Assembly: GCA_020747015.1 (NCBI GenBank)
Contig: JAGTJM010000002.1
Location: 930,001 to 994,000 of the forward strand
Direction: 5' to 3'
Source of the DNA: Pyrenochaeta sp. MPI-SDFR-AT-0127
Lineage: Eukaryota > Ascomycota > Dothideomycetes > Pleosporales > Cucurbitariaceae
Length of the DNA stretch: 64,000 nucleotides
Below, one piece after another: positions 23,576 to 35,797 of this stretch (its first letter is position 1; every line of letters starts with the position of its first letter). The notes beneath the pieces were generated by a model. It worked only from the letters and a program-made list of their open reading frames with translations. It ran no database searches and was not told the DNA's origin. Position numbers and translations under genes: made by a program.

Positions 23576-24625
23576 TCAAAGCTATCATTTGGCATGACTC
23601 ACATTGTAGTGCGTCGGCCTACATTCTGCATCTTTTTGGTAACCAGGAGTGCTGTCCGATTCCGGTCTGTGCAAGACGAAGAATGCACGCAGCGTGAGCT
23701 TGAACCCAAAGCATGTATGGTGCGTGTAGAAGTAGTGTCGAAGTATGTATATCAACTACGATAGCTGGCAGGCCTACAATGCGATTAAGGAGCACAAGAA
23801 CTTGTGCCTCTTCTCTGCACTAACATTTGCTCCAACGTCGTCGTGTCTTCTCTTTTCACATCAAAAAAATCGTCAGAGCCTATGAGGACACCTAAAGTAG
23901 CGATCAAATGCAATCAAAACAAGATCTGGATATATGGAAAGCTAGATGCCTTGTAAGAGCAGGAAATTCAAACGCCAGTGTGTGTTTCCATTATTCCGCT
24001 GGATTTTGTGTACGGTTGCGTTGTCGGCTCGCTTTCTTACTCATTCAGTTCAAGATGGCCGATCGGTGAGCGCATCAAGCCCATTCACTATTAAGTCAAT
24101 CTGCTCATGCATCGTATGGGGTCTTGGCCTTCGTGGCGGCTTTCTCACGCATGTTGAGTCATGCATGTTGTGTTTACTGATCCTCTATTGTGTGCAAGCC
24201 TCTTCTGGTTAGTGTCTTTCTCAAGTGGGGAATTTCGCAAGCTGAGAATTGCTCTCCCATGCAAATATGAACCTTACATAAGTTTCTGCGACTAAACATC
24301 AGAGTTGGCATACATTCTGTGTCTGCCGAAAGAGGCGATGCTAACCCTTTGGTGCATAGCGCTGGCAAATGCAGCCAATCGTGAAGCTGGTAACCCAGTA
24401 CACTTGCTTATTCATGATTCTAGACTGCATGCAATGTTCACTTGAGCTTCCTGTCGCTCATGGTGTGTTCGAGGAGCCATAATTGCGCTACTGGGCATCT
24501 GCAGTACATATATACCAATTCTTTGGCGCCTCTGTCCGCCCACTCATTTCTCCATTATCAACTTTCACCTACATAATTTAGCACCCCTGTTGAAGAGCTG
24601 TATATCAGGCAAGAGTAGTATAACA
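23576..24625. other. intergenic, nothing recognised
   Basis: About 1 kb between the citrate carrier and the SDR gene, both on plus. It holds the carrier 3' end and the SDR promoter. No other gene or RNA is supported. Confidence 0.5.
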
Positions 24626-25871
24626 ATGGCTAAAGGGCTCGTTCTGATTAGCGGGGTGAACGGCGTACGCATGTCCAACATACACATCGCACACGGGACA
24701 AGCACTAACTCTTGAATACCCACTTCTAGTATATCGGTGCCGTCGCTGCCAAGCACTTCCTAGATCACGGTTACTCTGTTCGCGGCACAGTCCGCAAAGC
24801 TGCATCAGCCAAAGAACTTGTCGATGGCCCTCTGAAGAACTTTGTAGCCGCTGGAGCGTTCGAAGTTGTCGAAGTCCCAGACATAACCGTTGAGGGCGCT
24901 TTCGACGAAGCCGTAAAGGGTATCAATAAATGTCAAATGTAATCAAAAATTCCCGGTGGTTGACCAAAGTAGGAGTGACAGCGATCGCCCACCTCGCCTC
25001 GCCAGTATCTTTCGGTTTCAAAGACCCAGCTCCCATCATTCACGCCGCTGTTAATGGCACTAAGACAGTTCTACATTCTGCTTTCACTAATGCTGGGCCT
25101 CAGCTCAAGACCATAGTACTCATGTCTTCCATTGCTTCCGTGAAAAGCTCCCACCCAGCACCATACATATTTACGGAGAAGGACTGGAATGACTTTGCCG
25201 AGAAAATTTGTGAAGAGCAGGGATCCGAAGCGCCAGGACCTGTTATTTATTCTGCGAGTAAAGTGGCGAGCGAGAAGGCGTTTTGGGAGTTCCACGCGAA
25301 GAACAAGCAGACATTCACCATGGCGAGTGTCAACCCCGTGTACGCTTCCAATATTTTCGGCATTCTTTCTTCCCCTATACTATGCATCAATGCTTACAAA
25401 TTTCCCAGCTTCGTCATTGGGCCTCCTCTTATTGCCCCACTCACTGCCTCCGCCATTGGTGAGACTATCCATAGCATTTGGGAGGTGTTCTCCGGCACCT
25501 CTAACATCGAACCTCTCGCGGGCCTCCCCCAGGCCGTTGACGTCCGCGATGTCGCCCAACTGCTCCGCTACACAATCGAGAACCCTCTCGAGACGAACGG
25601 GGAGCGCTACATTGCTAGCGCCAGTATCAACCACCCGCAAGCTGTTGCTGATATCTTACGTGAGGAATTCAAAAGTGATCCAAAGGCATTGGCGAGAATA
25701 TTAGAGGGTCATCCAGGTAAAGGATATACACAAGACTATCAAAGTATCGATGGGCAAGGAGGGTTTGGTATCGATAGCTCCAAAGCGAAAAAATTGCTGG
25801 AGGGTGGGAATTGGATACCTTATCAGAAGAGTGTTATTGATACTGCCAGGACATTTGTCGGGTTGATTTGA
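24626..25871 (+). CDS. NAD(P)-dependent extended SDR reductase (Gre2/ketoreductase-like)
   Basis: Four exons: 24626-24664, 24730-24919, 24973-25339 and 25409-25871, giving 352 residues. The joins restore MAKGLVLISGVNG/YIGAVAAKHFL (glycine-rich Rossmann loop GxxGxxG), AVKG/VTAIAHLASPVSFGF, and SVNPV/FVIGPPL. The active-site YSASK (YxxxK) is intact, with the serine supplied in VLMSSIAS. These features place it with Gre2-type methylglyoxal/aldehyde reductases and dihydroflavonol-reductase-like enzymes, cytosolic and NADPH-dependent. The substrate cannot be read from sequence. Intron 3 is 69 bp, in frame and stop-free, so an unspliced reading appears open but inserts 23 unlikely residues before FVIGPPL. 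Confidence 0.9.
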
Positions 25872-26159
25872 GTAACGTTTTGATGTTCATGTGGGCGAAA
25901 ATGAATAATGGGTATGTATTGAGCTGTTGCAGAACCAGCTGGTAACTAGTTATGGTACCGCGATACAATATTACAAAACTTCATGAAGGTACCAGGCCCT
26001 TGTTCTTCAGTGAGCAAGTTTTTATTGTCTTAAATGACTCTTCAGATATTCAAAGTCTTTAGCCCTGCACCATTTAATCATTCTTGTCATCATGCTAAAC
26101 CCCTTCCTCGCTGGTCTTCGCCTTCATCATCTTAGATTACTACTGTACATTTCATACAA
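25872..26159. other. SDR 3' flank
   Basis: Ordinary intergenic sequence after the SDR stop codon with no recognisable feature. Confidence 0.4.
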
Positions 26160-26930
26160 GCACCAGTCACCAATGTAGATTTCAAATCGAGGTAAATAAG
26201 ATTTTTTTTATTGTACTTCAGTTCAGATATGTTACGGTCTTAGTATAGAGTTCGATTCAGGTAAGGTTTTATATAGGGCGCTTTCGAGCTGTCATTTTCT
26301 TCAATATAGCACTAGTAAAGGCGACCAGCCACAAAGAAGCTCACCCAAAGAAGACTATGTGTATTTATACTATACAAGTATTAAAAAAAAGGTCTATAAA
26401 CACCCTCATTCAGCAGGCCTCAGCCTACAAATCACTTGAGCCAGCTCTTTCGAGCTAGTCTTAAACGTGCCCTGTATATAGTAGAAAGATAGCTCTCCGA
26501 AGCTTCCCGAGTATACAGAACATATACTTCTGGCAAAGCTCTATGCCACTTTTTACAAACCATCAAAGCGCCTCTTAAATTTTCACTTACACTTCTCAGA
26601 TATAGTCAGCCTTCAACCGCTCGCTTCTGAAGAGGGAGGCTAATAAAACAGATAACAGTATCACATTAATGACTAGTAAAACCTAGTTGTCCTCATTCAA
26701 GTCTTATATTGTTCTATACGACTTCCATATATCCCTCTAAATCTCTCCGTAAAGTTCTATTCTATAAGGCACTAGCCCTTAAGAATCCCTCGATAATACT
26801 CTAGTCATCTATTTACGTCTTTTCATAGCTATACATCTCTTGTTGCAATTATCTAGCCAGTCTGGCGCATTGAATTTGATTGAATTTGATATCTAAGCGC
26901 AGCTAGGTTCGCTCTCCTGTCATTGTGTGC
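26160..26930. other. AT-rich stretch, possibly a decayed repeat
   Basis: Composition shifts to AT-rich with many TA-rich words. TG appears scarcer than CA on the plus strand, a strand-biased loss that could come from mutation of CpA on the minus strand. A minus-strand frame near 26,400-26,560 reads like protein for about 45 residues (YTREASESYLSTIYRAR), broken by stops on both sides. I do not recognise the source element and see no termini. Confidence 0.35.
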
Positions 26931-28599
26931 AGTTCATCTTGCTCGGCCTCGAGATCACTTTCAAGGTTGGCGCACTTAGTTGAGATGTCAAGATCTGATG
27001 TCGACTAACTCATCTCTAGATTATCAACCTTTTGCTGCATCAGTCTTCGCATGTTCTTTAACTCGGCCCTCCACCTTTGAACCCTGGCGCAAGTACTAGA
27101 TTTATTGCATGTGGTTTTTATCGACCCTCCCGTTTGATTCCTTGCACTTTCCTCACATTTTTCATCTCTGTTGTAGTTTACCGTGGCAACCGAACCGCAG
27201 GCAAGACACCTTTATTGACCAAACATGCGTCTTAACGGTCAATATGTATCATCTATCTACTTGTTTTCATTGTATTTTTATTCATTCTTTGTATTGTATG
27301 GCGCATAACGCTTCTTTATTTTGTCTTTTGCTTTGCTGAAATTTGTCATAGGAACAATTCTGTTCATTGACCACTGTCCTTGTCAGTGAGCTTTCAAAGC
27401 CCACGAACAACGAAACTGAGCGGCGATTGAGATGAAGTAACTACGGTGTCACGTTCATAAGTTAGATCATGAGTAGTAAGTGCTCAATCTGAAGGCTCGT
27501 TGTAATATTGAACAGATCTGCTCAATGTCGCGCACAACAAGTGGGTAAGATGGGGTTTAATAGGACTGAAAACGCACTAGAAATGCATTCGAGGTAGTCG
27601 AAGTCGTTTCTGTGGGAGCGCAGAAGCTTTATGCTTTGCGGATTAGCCATAGTGAACAAATGAGCAGTGAATTAACCGAGACGGTCAAGCTAGCTGAGAA
27701 TGCCATCTTTCGGGAGGTTTTTGAAAAGGCACGCTTCAATGCTGGGTCACATTAATCCAGCGACGGTCCACACGAAAATGGGGGAAAATACTGAATTAAG
27801 AGGTATCAATGGTCAAAGTAGTGGTTTGAGTGTAAGCGTGTGCGGTACAAGAAGTTGGATCGGTAATCCAATGCACAAGCGACCAGACAATGTTCAACCG
27901 AACGATAAGCAGGCAGAGACAGACCACTAGTCTTCGTCCTATTTATCTCTGCATATGCCGGGAATGCTGATCATGCAAGGAGAACGGCATATATAATGTG
28001 TGAGTGCTGCGTTTTGCACGAGTGACAAGGTGTTTCAATCAGCCGCAAGGTAGAGCGCGGTGGGCTGAATTTGGTCAATAGGACAAAGGAGAATAAAAAT
28101 CTACTGGCTCATAATTTCTATAGCCATTGAAAGTGACTATAGGTTAGTCAGTCTTGTTGACCAATCAATAGGCGGGAGGGGCCAGTGCTGCAATCTCTTG
28201 TGCAATCCTGTCTAACCTTGTAGATAGCATTCAATTCTGGAAATAGCCACGATACGAAAGCATAAGGGAGTGAGAACGTGCAAGGACTCAAACAACAATT
28301 CCACTAAATGCAATATACGACGGGCACACCGGGTACAAACTTACTTCTGCTGCAGAGGGAAAGAATATGTCTGGATCTTACTATGCTGACGTTTTGTGCC
28401 AGAGCAGGCTGAGAATAGAGACTGTGATCAGAATTTTGAAGCACAAGCTCTGAAGCGCAAAAGCCCTGAGGTATGTCCTTATAATACATGATGTCATGAA
28501 GAAAATACGAACGGAGGCCAACAACTCGATGGCATCCTCAAGCAAGCAATTGAAACATTGAGGCAGCGCCATGTGCCCATGTTACCACGGCAAAGTGTA
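26931..28599. other. gene-poor stretch
   Basis: No supported gene. Short frames at 27,109-27,339 and 27,700-27,930 show no conserved sequence. It ends at the stop codon of the ApsB/Mto1 gene. Confidence 0.45.
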
Positions 28600-31500
28600 C
28601 TAGTACAGCTCCTCCTCTCTCTCCTTCCCACTGCCATTCCCATTTCTTACACTCCCTGCCACACTCACGCGCTCACTTCTTCCGATACGACTCCCACTTG
28701 CCGAAACGCTCCTCTGAATGCTTTCCGCACCATCATCATCTCGCTTCTCTCTCTCCTTCTCAAGCATAGCTCTCAAGTCAGCATTTTCCTCAACCTTCTG
28801 TTCCAACCTCTTTCTTGCACCGCTACGGTCCAGCAGTCGCGCCTCCCGCTCGGCCTTCAAGCGCCGCTCTAGTTCCTTGAGGCGGTGGATCCATTTCTGC
28901 TCACTAGGCTGAAGAGGCACAGATGCTGGATAGGGATGGCCAGGTGACTGATTCTGAAGGTGCTCGACAACCGAGGTGGAGTGAGCGCGGAGAAGGGTTT
29001 GTGCCATACTGGCACGCTTGGGGGAGCTAAGCGAGTCGGCACGAGATGGGGAACGACTGACGACTATTTCATTACCAGAGTGGGTGGTTGTGGTTATGGC
29101 GCGGAGGGTCTGGACTTCTGTCCGTAAATTTTTGTTCTCAGTTCGGAGTTTGTTGACCTCGACAGAATTCATGTCGACGAGACCTCCACGAACAGTACTT
29201 GGTCTTCCAATCGATTGTCTTTGGGCCATAACAACCTTCTCGAGCTGATCTAAGCGCTTGACACGAATGTCGAGTGTATGTTCCAAGGTCTGGTAGTCGC
29301 GTACCAGGTCTTTCTCCATGGTTCGAATTCTTTGTTTAAAACCACCAACTACGCCTTCGACTGTCTTGATAGCCAGGATCATATTCTTGTTGAAGCCTTG
29401 TATGTTCTTGGAGATGAGCTCCATTGAGGTGAGTTCACCGTTGATTAAAGCATGACTGCGGCACCATTCTGCACCACATAAGGTAGAGAGTCGGTTCCAC
29501 AGTGCATATAGCAAATTATTGCGCTCGATCAACTGTTCTTTGTATTGCTTTTCGAGGCCATGAATCCTCTGGCGATCTTGACTTCGAAGAGTTTCCAATT
29601 CTAGAACCCTTGTCTCGTGTTGTTGAACAGTTCGAGTAACAGATTGATGGCCACGCTTAGCAGTTTCGAAGATGTTCTGATCTTGCCGGCGAGCTTGACG
29701 TTCACGCTCAAGGAGATCTGCAAGACGACGGCTTTCCATGCCAGTACTCTCCAACAGAGCATCTCGGTTGCGCAAAAGTCGGTCCTTCTCTGTGAGATCG
29801 TTCTTAGTCATATCGAGCTCCTGCATGGCGTTTTGAAGGTCTCGCTGAAGCTTGCTGATATCCTAAACGACGGTTGTCAGTATACACTGAGTAAAATGGT
29901 GGATCGACTAATACCTTAAGTAGACTAGACCTCGTGCCATTAGGGTTTCCAAGTGTCTCACGAAGGCCAGTCTCAAGCTCTTCAAACCGTTGTTTCCAGG
30001 TGACAGCTTCGACTTCCTTGCCAGAGAGGTTCTTGCGTAGCTTCCTGTTGTCGTCTTTGAGCTTCGTGAGCTGCACGTTGAGATCTGTGATTATTTTGTC
30101 CACCTCCCGCTTCTCTTGAGTATCCAAAGCATCCCTCTGTCGCCTTTCTTCCCCAACCCGCTCTTCGAGGTCTTTGAAACGTTCTTTCTCATCCTGTATT
30201 GTGACCTGAGCGGTGTTGTGAGCCGACTCAAGCTCGCCTATTTTAATCTTATCGCCTTCTTGCTCTTCGCGTAAGAAGTCAATCTCGCCCTGACAGGATT
30301 CTAGTTGAATGTCGAGCTTTTCATTCTTCGATCTCTCGTCACTGAGAAGCTTGTCCTGTCTGCTCAATTCTTGGTTGGCGTCCGCAAGCTCAGACTCAAG
30401 ATTCTGTATCCTTCGCAGACTTGCATCCCGGTCATCTTCAAGCTGCACTAGGCTCTCGCTGACATTTTTCATTTCCTGTTGCAGAGCATTGAAGTCTTCA
30501 GTAGTGTTCTCAAGATCAATTAATATGCGGTCACGCTCTTGCTGCTTCTGCTCGAGTTCGCTTTCAAGTCTCTGCACTGTATCAAGAGCTTCTTGCCTGA
30601 GCTCCTCACATTCCTGCTCTTTATCCTGTAAGATCTCTAGTGCCTCATCGCGTTCATTTGCGAGAGCCTGAATGTCCTCTGACTGCGCTTCTATCTCCTT
30701 CTCCAGCTCCTTGACCTTGATTTCTGCGGTTTCAAGCATATCTAGATGGCCATTCAGCTGGTCGTCGAGCTCTTTGTAGGAGAGCTTCAACTGCGAAAGT
30801 TCATCTCGTAACGCGGCATGCTTTCCCTCAAAGTCCTCGCGCTCAGGGTCACTCATCTGAGTCACGCGTGTCGCGCCGCTTGCTCTTGAAACTGACCTCA
30901 TATGATTGCGGGAAATGGAGCGTTCCAATATGCTGTCCCCAGCAATCGATCCGACGTCTCCCCTTCTGATAGTGAGCTTCAACCCTTCATTCTCCTCTCT
31001 CAGACGTAGGTTTTCCCGATTTCGTGAAGTCAGCATGGAAGCTTGGGCATGAAGATCGCGTTGCAACTTCTCGTTGTCGTTCTGTAGCTGGTCTACCAGA
31101 GTGACACTTGTGCCACCAATTGAGACAGGTGCAACTAGATCATTGCCGTCAGACCCGGAATGTGACCGTGCTGTGAAAGACTGGTGAATACGCCGTGTGT
31201 TGTTGTGGACCTTGTTATTATGGTAGCTGATCGAGGAGTTCTGTTGCAACTGTTGATTTTGCTCCTTCAAGCGGTGAATTTCCTCACGAAATTTCTCGCC
31301 CTCTGCTTCGGCCTGTTGGCAACGTGTCTCAACTTGCTCGCGTCGTGCGCGTTCGTCCTCGAAGTCTTCCTTCCATATGTTGATGGCCTCGTCAAGGCCT
31401 GCAGATTCGCCAGATGGACTCTTCTCCCGCATTGTCTTGATGTAATCCGCCATGCGTCGATTATCTGCCTCTTTCTGCAAAGCCTCTTGCTGCCACTGCT

Positions 31501-33472
31501 CGACGATAGTCTCTGTGGTCTCCAGACGCTCTCGAAGAAACTCTATCTCCTCCTCCAGCTCGACTTGCTTCGAGGACTGGTCACTCTTTCCATCTTCAGA
31601 GCCACTACCGATATTGTTGGTGGTAGCGAGACCATCTTCTTGGGCTTTCACCCTGCGTTCTAGATCTCTTATCTTCTTACGTAGAGATAAATTATCTTTT
31701 TTCTCGGTTGCGAGATCTGTTTGCAATTGAACGTTTTTCGATATCATGTCCTTGACACCCTCATCAGACCTGTTCTGCAACGCTTGATCCAGGAAGTGAA
31801 TCTTCAGTTTCAGATCGAAATTCTCTTTGCTGAGCTTATCAATCTTGCTGTTCTGCTCCTTAAGTGTTAGATTGTGCTTGCTGCGAGTGAAGGGCGTTCC
31901 GATAGGTCTCTTGTCTGGTGATCGCGAATGCTTCTGTCGAAACTCTCGCGCAATGGTATCAGGAACGTGGATGTTCTGGATGTGCCTGGCAATGGCAGTA
32001 TCGGTAGGAGCAGAGAGTTGAACGGTAGGAGCGCGCGGTGTCTCCGGTGGAGTTGTGCTATTGTGGGCCTCCTCCTCGAGTCGCCCTAAATGGCCCTCCG
32101 GATGAAGATAGCCGGATATCGAATTTGCGCTAATGCTCCGATTCTTTTCCCAGGGGTTAGAGTCACTGTACCCTGACATGGAAGATGCAATGCTTCCCAA
32201 ACTGGGCAGTCTTGACAAACCAAGGCTGTTCCTGTGCGGGCCGGTTGAACGGGGTATGGCACCACCAGTCTGCAGAGCATAATCTGCACCCAGACTAGCG
32301 GTACTTGTACCGTCTCCAGATATGTCAGAGCGATTTGTGAACGAGGAAACCGATGACCGTTGACTCGAATGGCGATGCTGCAGGTAGCTTGGTCGCTTGC
32401 CAAGTTTTGGGCCGTTTGCCATGACAGAGGGCATGGATACGTTGAGATTATCCGTACTTGAGTCGTGTTGATCGAAGAGCGAGGATTCTTCCTCTACCTG
32501 GGTGAAATCAGGTGCTTTCACCGTGGAGGCGCTGGAGGTAGGCCTCTGACTATAGTCCTCGGTGGCCTCGGCGGTGGTAGGCTCAGCTTGCACTTGACTA
32601 GTCTTGGCCTGGTCTGCAGTTACTTCTTCAGGTGCCTCTCCAGCGGCCACACGCGCTTGATTGCGCCGTGCAGCTTCGGCTGAGGGCGATGAAGGGACCA
32701 CGGCGTCGATTCCTGAGGCTCCAGCATCCATAGAATCATCCGCTTCGAAGTCAAGCCGTCGCACTGCCGGTGTCTTGTAAGCATCTGCAGGTGTAGGAGG
32801 CTCTTCTGACACTATGAAAGAGTCCTCGGGGGCTTCACTGTCGGCTTCTGGCTTGGGCGGCGTGTCTCCGCTCCGCACCTCAAGCTTCTTGGGTTTCTTC
32901 TTTGGTTTGGTCATTTCTTCGAGATTGGCCATGACCCTCTGGAGAGCCGACTCGTCCTCGGTAGCACCAGACTGGGAGCGCACGTTGCCTGGAGAGCCTC
33001 CAAACAAGTAGGTGTCGTCTGCGCCCGTTGGGCCTGGTGCCGCCTCCACCTGGGCAGAGGCTTCGGGCAGGAAACTCGACTCTATGTCCATCAACTGACG
33101 CTTCATTTCGTGGTCCTCGAAGACGCTGCCATCGCTCTGGGTGTGACTTTCGTGAAAGTCCTGCTGCAGGAAGCTATCGTTTTCGTCTTCGTCGTCGTCG
33201 GCTGGAAGCGGCGGTAAGTCTGAGTCGAGTACATCAAATATCTGAACATGGTGCATGCCGGACGCCATGGCGCCGTTGTTGTTGTTGTTGCTGCTGTTGC
33301 TGTTGTTGTTGTTGTTGTCGCCGTCGTTGTCGCTGTCGCGGTGCACTAGGGGCGATGACGGCGTGGATTCGAGGCGGTTGGTTTGCGATACCTCAGACAT
33401 CGAGGCAGGAGCATTGAGCGTAGTTGCCATTTGAGCGGATTCGCGCGCAACGGCCGGTGTAGTCGCATCCAT
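28600..33472 (-). CDS. apsB: ApsB/Mto1-type microtubule-organising coiled-coil protein
   Basis: Two exons on minus, 33472-29915 and 29862-28600, giving about 1,606 residues; the join is RSSLLK/DISKLQRDL across a 52-bp intron. An acidic disordered N-terminal region (with an Asn/Ser run) reaches about residue 500. At about 535-600 is the centrosomin motif 1 (TLKEQNSKIDKLSKENFDLKL), the gamma-tubulin-complex binding segment. Long coiled coil follows. Near the C-terminus (about 1505-1555) is the Mto2-binding type helix WIHRLKELERRLKAEREAR. This order matches Aspergillus ApsB and fission yeast Mto1, which recruit gamma-tubulin to spindle pole bodies and septal or cytoplasmic sites. It is longer than A. 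nidulans ApsB, mostly in the disordered N-terminus. Confidence 0.9.
33281..33319 (-). repeat. Asn-coding trinucleotide repeat in apsB
   Basis: A GTT/GCT run on plus encodes a stretch of asparagine with a few serines near residues 50-65 of the ApsB-like protein. It is a low-complexity, probably length-variable, coding microsatellite. Confidence 0.85.
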
Positions 33473-34188
33473 GTATAGTACTGCAGAGCCTGCTCATCTA
33501 CATATTGATGCCGCCAGGACTGCGGTGAAGTAACACTTCGCAAAAGTATCGTGTTCCCCTGCACTCCCGACAACACACGCTAGCTCGTGTTTACCTGGGT
33601 GGTCTGCGCGTTACTCGTCATAACGGGCCCTAGCCGTCGGAGACAATGAGTGGCCCAGTCGGATCCGTTTCCCCTAGTCTTCGACGAAAGGCTAGCTAGC
33701 TGCTGTCATATTCTCCACGGCTGCTTTCTAGATTGTCGTTGGGTCGAGGCTTTGGCGGACGGGCAAGACGCAGCCAAGACGCGACGCGACGCGAGACCCA
33801 ATCTTGTCCAAGGCAAGCTCGGAGAAAAGACGTTTCCCTCAGCTGCAGCAAGTTTGACAACACCAGGATAAGTCTACAAACAGCTTCTTTTTGTATGCTG
33901 GAGGGCTTCGCTATCATCTCTACTATCACTTGAATCCAGCGACAATAGTGTCGCAATTTGTATGTATCCTTTCTATCCTCAAGGCGGACAGCATGTACTC
34001 TTTCTGAGCATGCGCACACCGCCACATCTACAGCGCCCGACGCGACTAATACGAGTTGCCAGCCCATGCGCTGCAGCCAACGCGCTTTTCAGCGCAGTGA
34101 GGTGATCCTTGACCCTATATGTCAAGTTATGACTTTCATCCCCATCCTTTCCTTGAGCCGACCACGTCAACCGCTAAAGGCGCGATGC
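33473..34188. other. intergenic, ApsB upstream region
   Basis: Lies between the start of the ApsB-like gene and the 3' end of RPA34, both on minus. It must hold the ApsB promoter and the RPA34 terminator. No other gene is supported. Confidence 0.5.
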
Positions 34189-35602
34189 TCATGAAGTTGA
34201 CAGTGCCGCCACTTGTGCGCGTTTCTTGTGCTTCTTTACCCTCCTCTCCTCCTTTCTCGTTAATTCTTCTAGACTTCGCTTCTTTTTGCTCTTCTTCAAC
34301 GGCAAGTCTGCAGCCTCTTCACCGTTCGCAACAGCGTGCTTCCTCTTCTCCTTACGAGAAGCTGAAACACTATCGTTTGGTACTCCGAACCCTGGTGTTC
34401 CTCGTCGTGCATCAACCTCACTATCTGAATCACCTAAGGTACTAGTAGCATCACCACCAAAACCGGTCGGGATGAAGCGCATCTTGAGCCCTTTAACTTG
34501 AGGTCGCGGTGCACGAATAGTGGAGCGCGTTATCGAGGCAGCAGCAGCTAAGCTTCTGCGCTGGTCTGCCTGCTTGGAGTCAAGACTAGGTAGGTGAGCG
34601 ATTGCTCGTAGATGCAGCGTTTGCGATATTCGTGCAGACACTGGATGGAAGTCAGCAGGGAACCAGTGAAAAGGTAACTTTGCCCACGGGAGGCATACCA
34701 ATTTTATACCCGTCCGCTTGGGGCGCCAAAACTTCTCGCGTACCATCTTCGCTCTTATCTGCCTGTGAAAATCTATAGTCTGCACCCTTGTGGCTCAGGA
34801 CCACCGCTCCATTCAGTGCCTTATCCATTGTAAGCTCCTTTAGGTCCTTAAGCGACACTCCGTTTGGAGCTGTCATATGCCAAATCTGCTTCCCTTTCAA
34901 GCTGTCAAACAGACCTCCTGCTTTTGAGGTGGTTCTGGCGTTTATCGGTACAGGATTGAAGTTTCGGGGAGGGACGTAAGGTTGTGTAGGGTTGAACTCG
35001 ACAACATGTGGAAGTGACAGAGGGTGTGATTTAGATGGCCCACTATGTCTACGGCTGAGTCAGTACATGTCGTTCTTGGTGCCACACATGTGAACAACAT
35101 ACATCTTCACAGGCCTTTCCCTATGCTGTGACATTGCTGCCGCACTCGACTCGTCGCTCGAGCTGTCCGACCTGCTGTCGCTGTGGCTTTCGCTCAAACT
35201 CGTTTCCTCCTCGTTTCCCGGTACCTTCCCCTGCGTAAGCCTTGCCAACACATCGCTTTCTTCAGCTTGCTTTACAGTAGATAGTGTTGAAGCTAGCTTT
35301 TGCGTCACCATCTGTATTGGTCCAGGTTTCTGGAGCAGAGCACTGGGCTTTGTGGTATTTTTAGGTGTTGCAGGCTCCTTTGCGCTCGATTTCAACCTTG
35401 GTTTAGCTACCCCGTTCGGTTTGTGTATTCCTATAGTCGTCTTTGGCTCCCCTGCTCTCTTCGGCTGGGGCGCATTCTCGTGCGACGAATCGTCACTCTC
35501 CACGAACTCCTGGCTCAATGCCGCTTTCGAGGGCGCGGCTGAATTGTTTGCTTTTTTCTTGAAGCCCGGTAAAGGCACCAGCGTTCTCGTCGATTCTTTC
35601 AT
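34189..35602 (-). CDS. RPA34: RNA polymerase I subunit A34.5
   Basis: Three exons on minus, 35602-35103, 35048-34699 and 34640-34189, giving 433 residues. The joins are ERPVK/IHSGPSKSHPLSLPHVVEF and GYKI/VSARISQTLHL. The N-terminal third is Ser/Lys/Glu-rich and disordered. The central part has the Rpa34.5 core KGKQIWHMTAPNGVSLKDL followed by ALNGAVVLSHKGADYRF. The tail is strongly basic (KKSKKKRS, RRVKKHKKR), as in the yeast subunit. With A49 it forms the TFIIF-like heterodimer of Pol I that stimulates elongation and RNA cleavage in the nucleolus. It is head-to-head with GRC3, another ribosome-synthesis gene. Confidence 0.88.
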
Positions 35603-35797
35603 TGCGTGTGTGGGGCCATGCTAATCGCACCAGAGTATGAAAGCTTGGGAACTTTTTTTGTCGCTGCAATTCCCACGGAGCAATGCACGAGCGGCAAGGC
35701 GCTAGCCTAACTTGTACGCACTAGCAAAACATTGTCATTCAGCTTCTGTGCGCCTTAAATTCATTCGGAACTTCAACTTTGACGCTCAAACTCCAAA
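35603..35797. promoter_or_regulatory. shared promoter of RPA34 and GRC3
   Basis: Only 195 bp separate the two start codons, so both promoters must lie in or beyond this interval. I looked for the ribosome-biogenesis PAC and RRPE motifs known from yeasts and found no convincing copy; a poly-T tract lies near 35,653. Confidence 0.6.
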
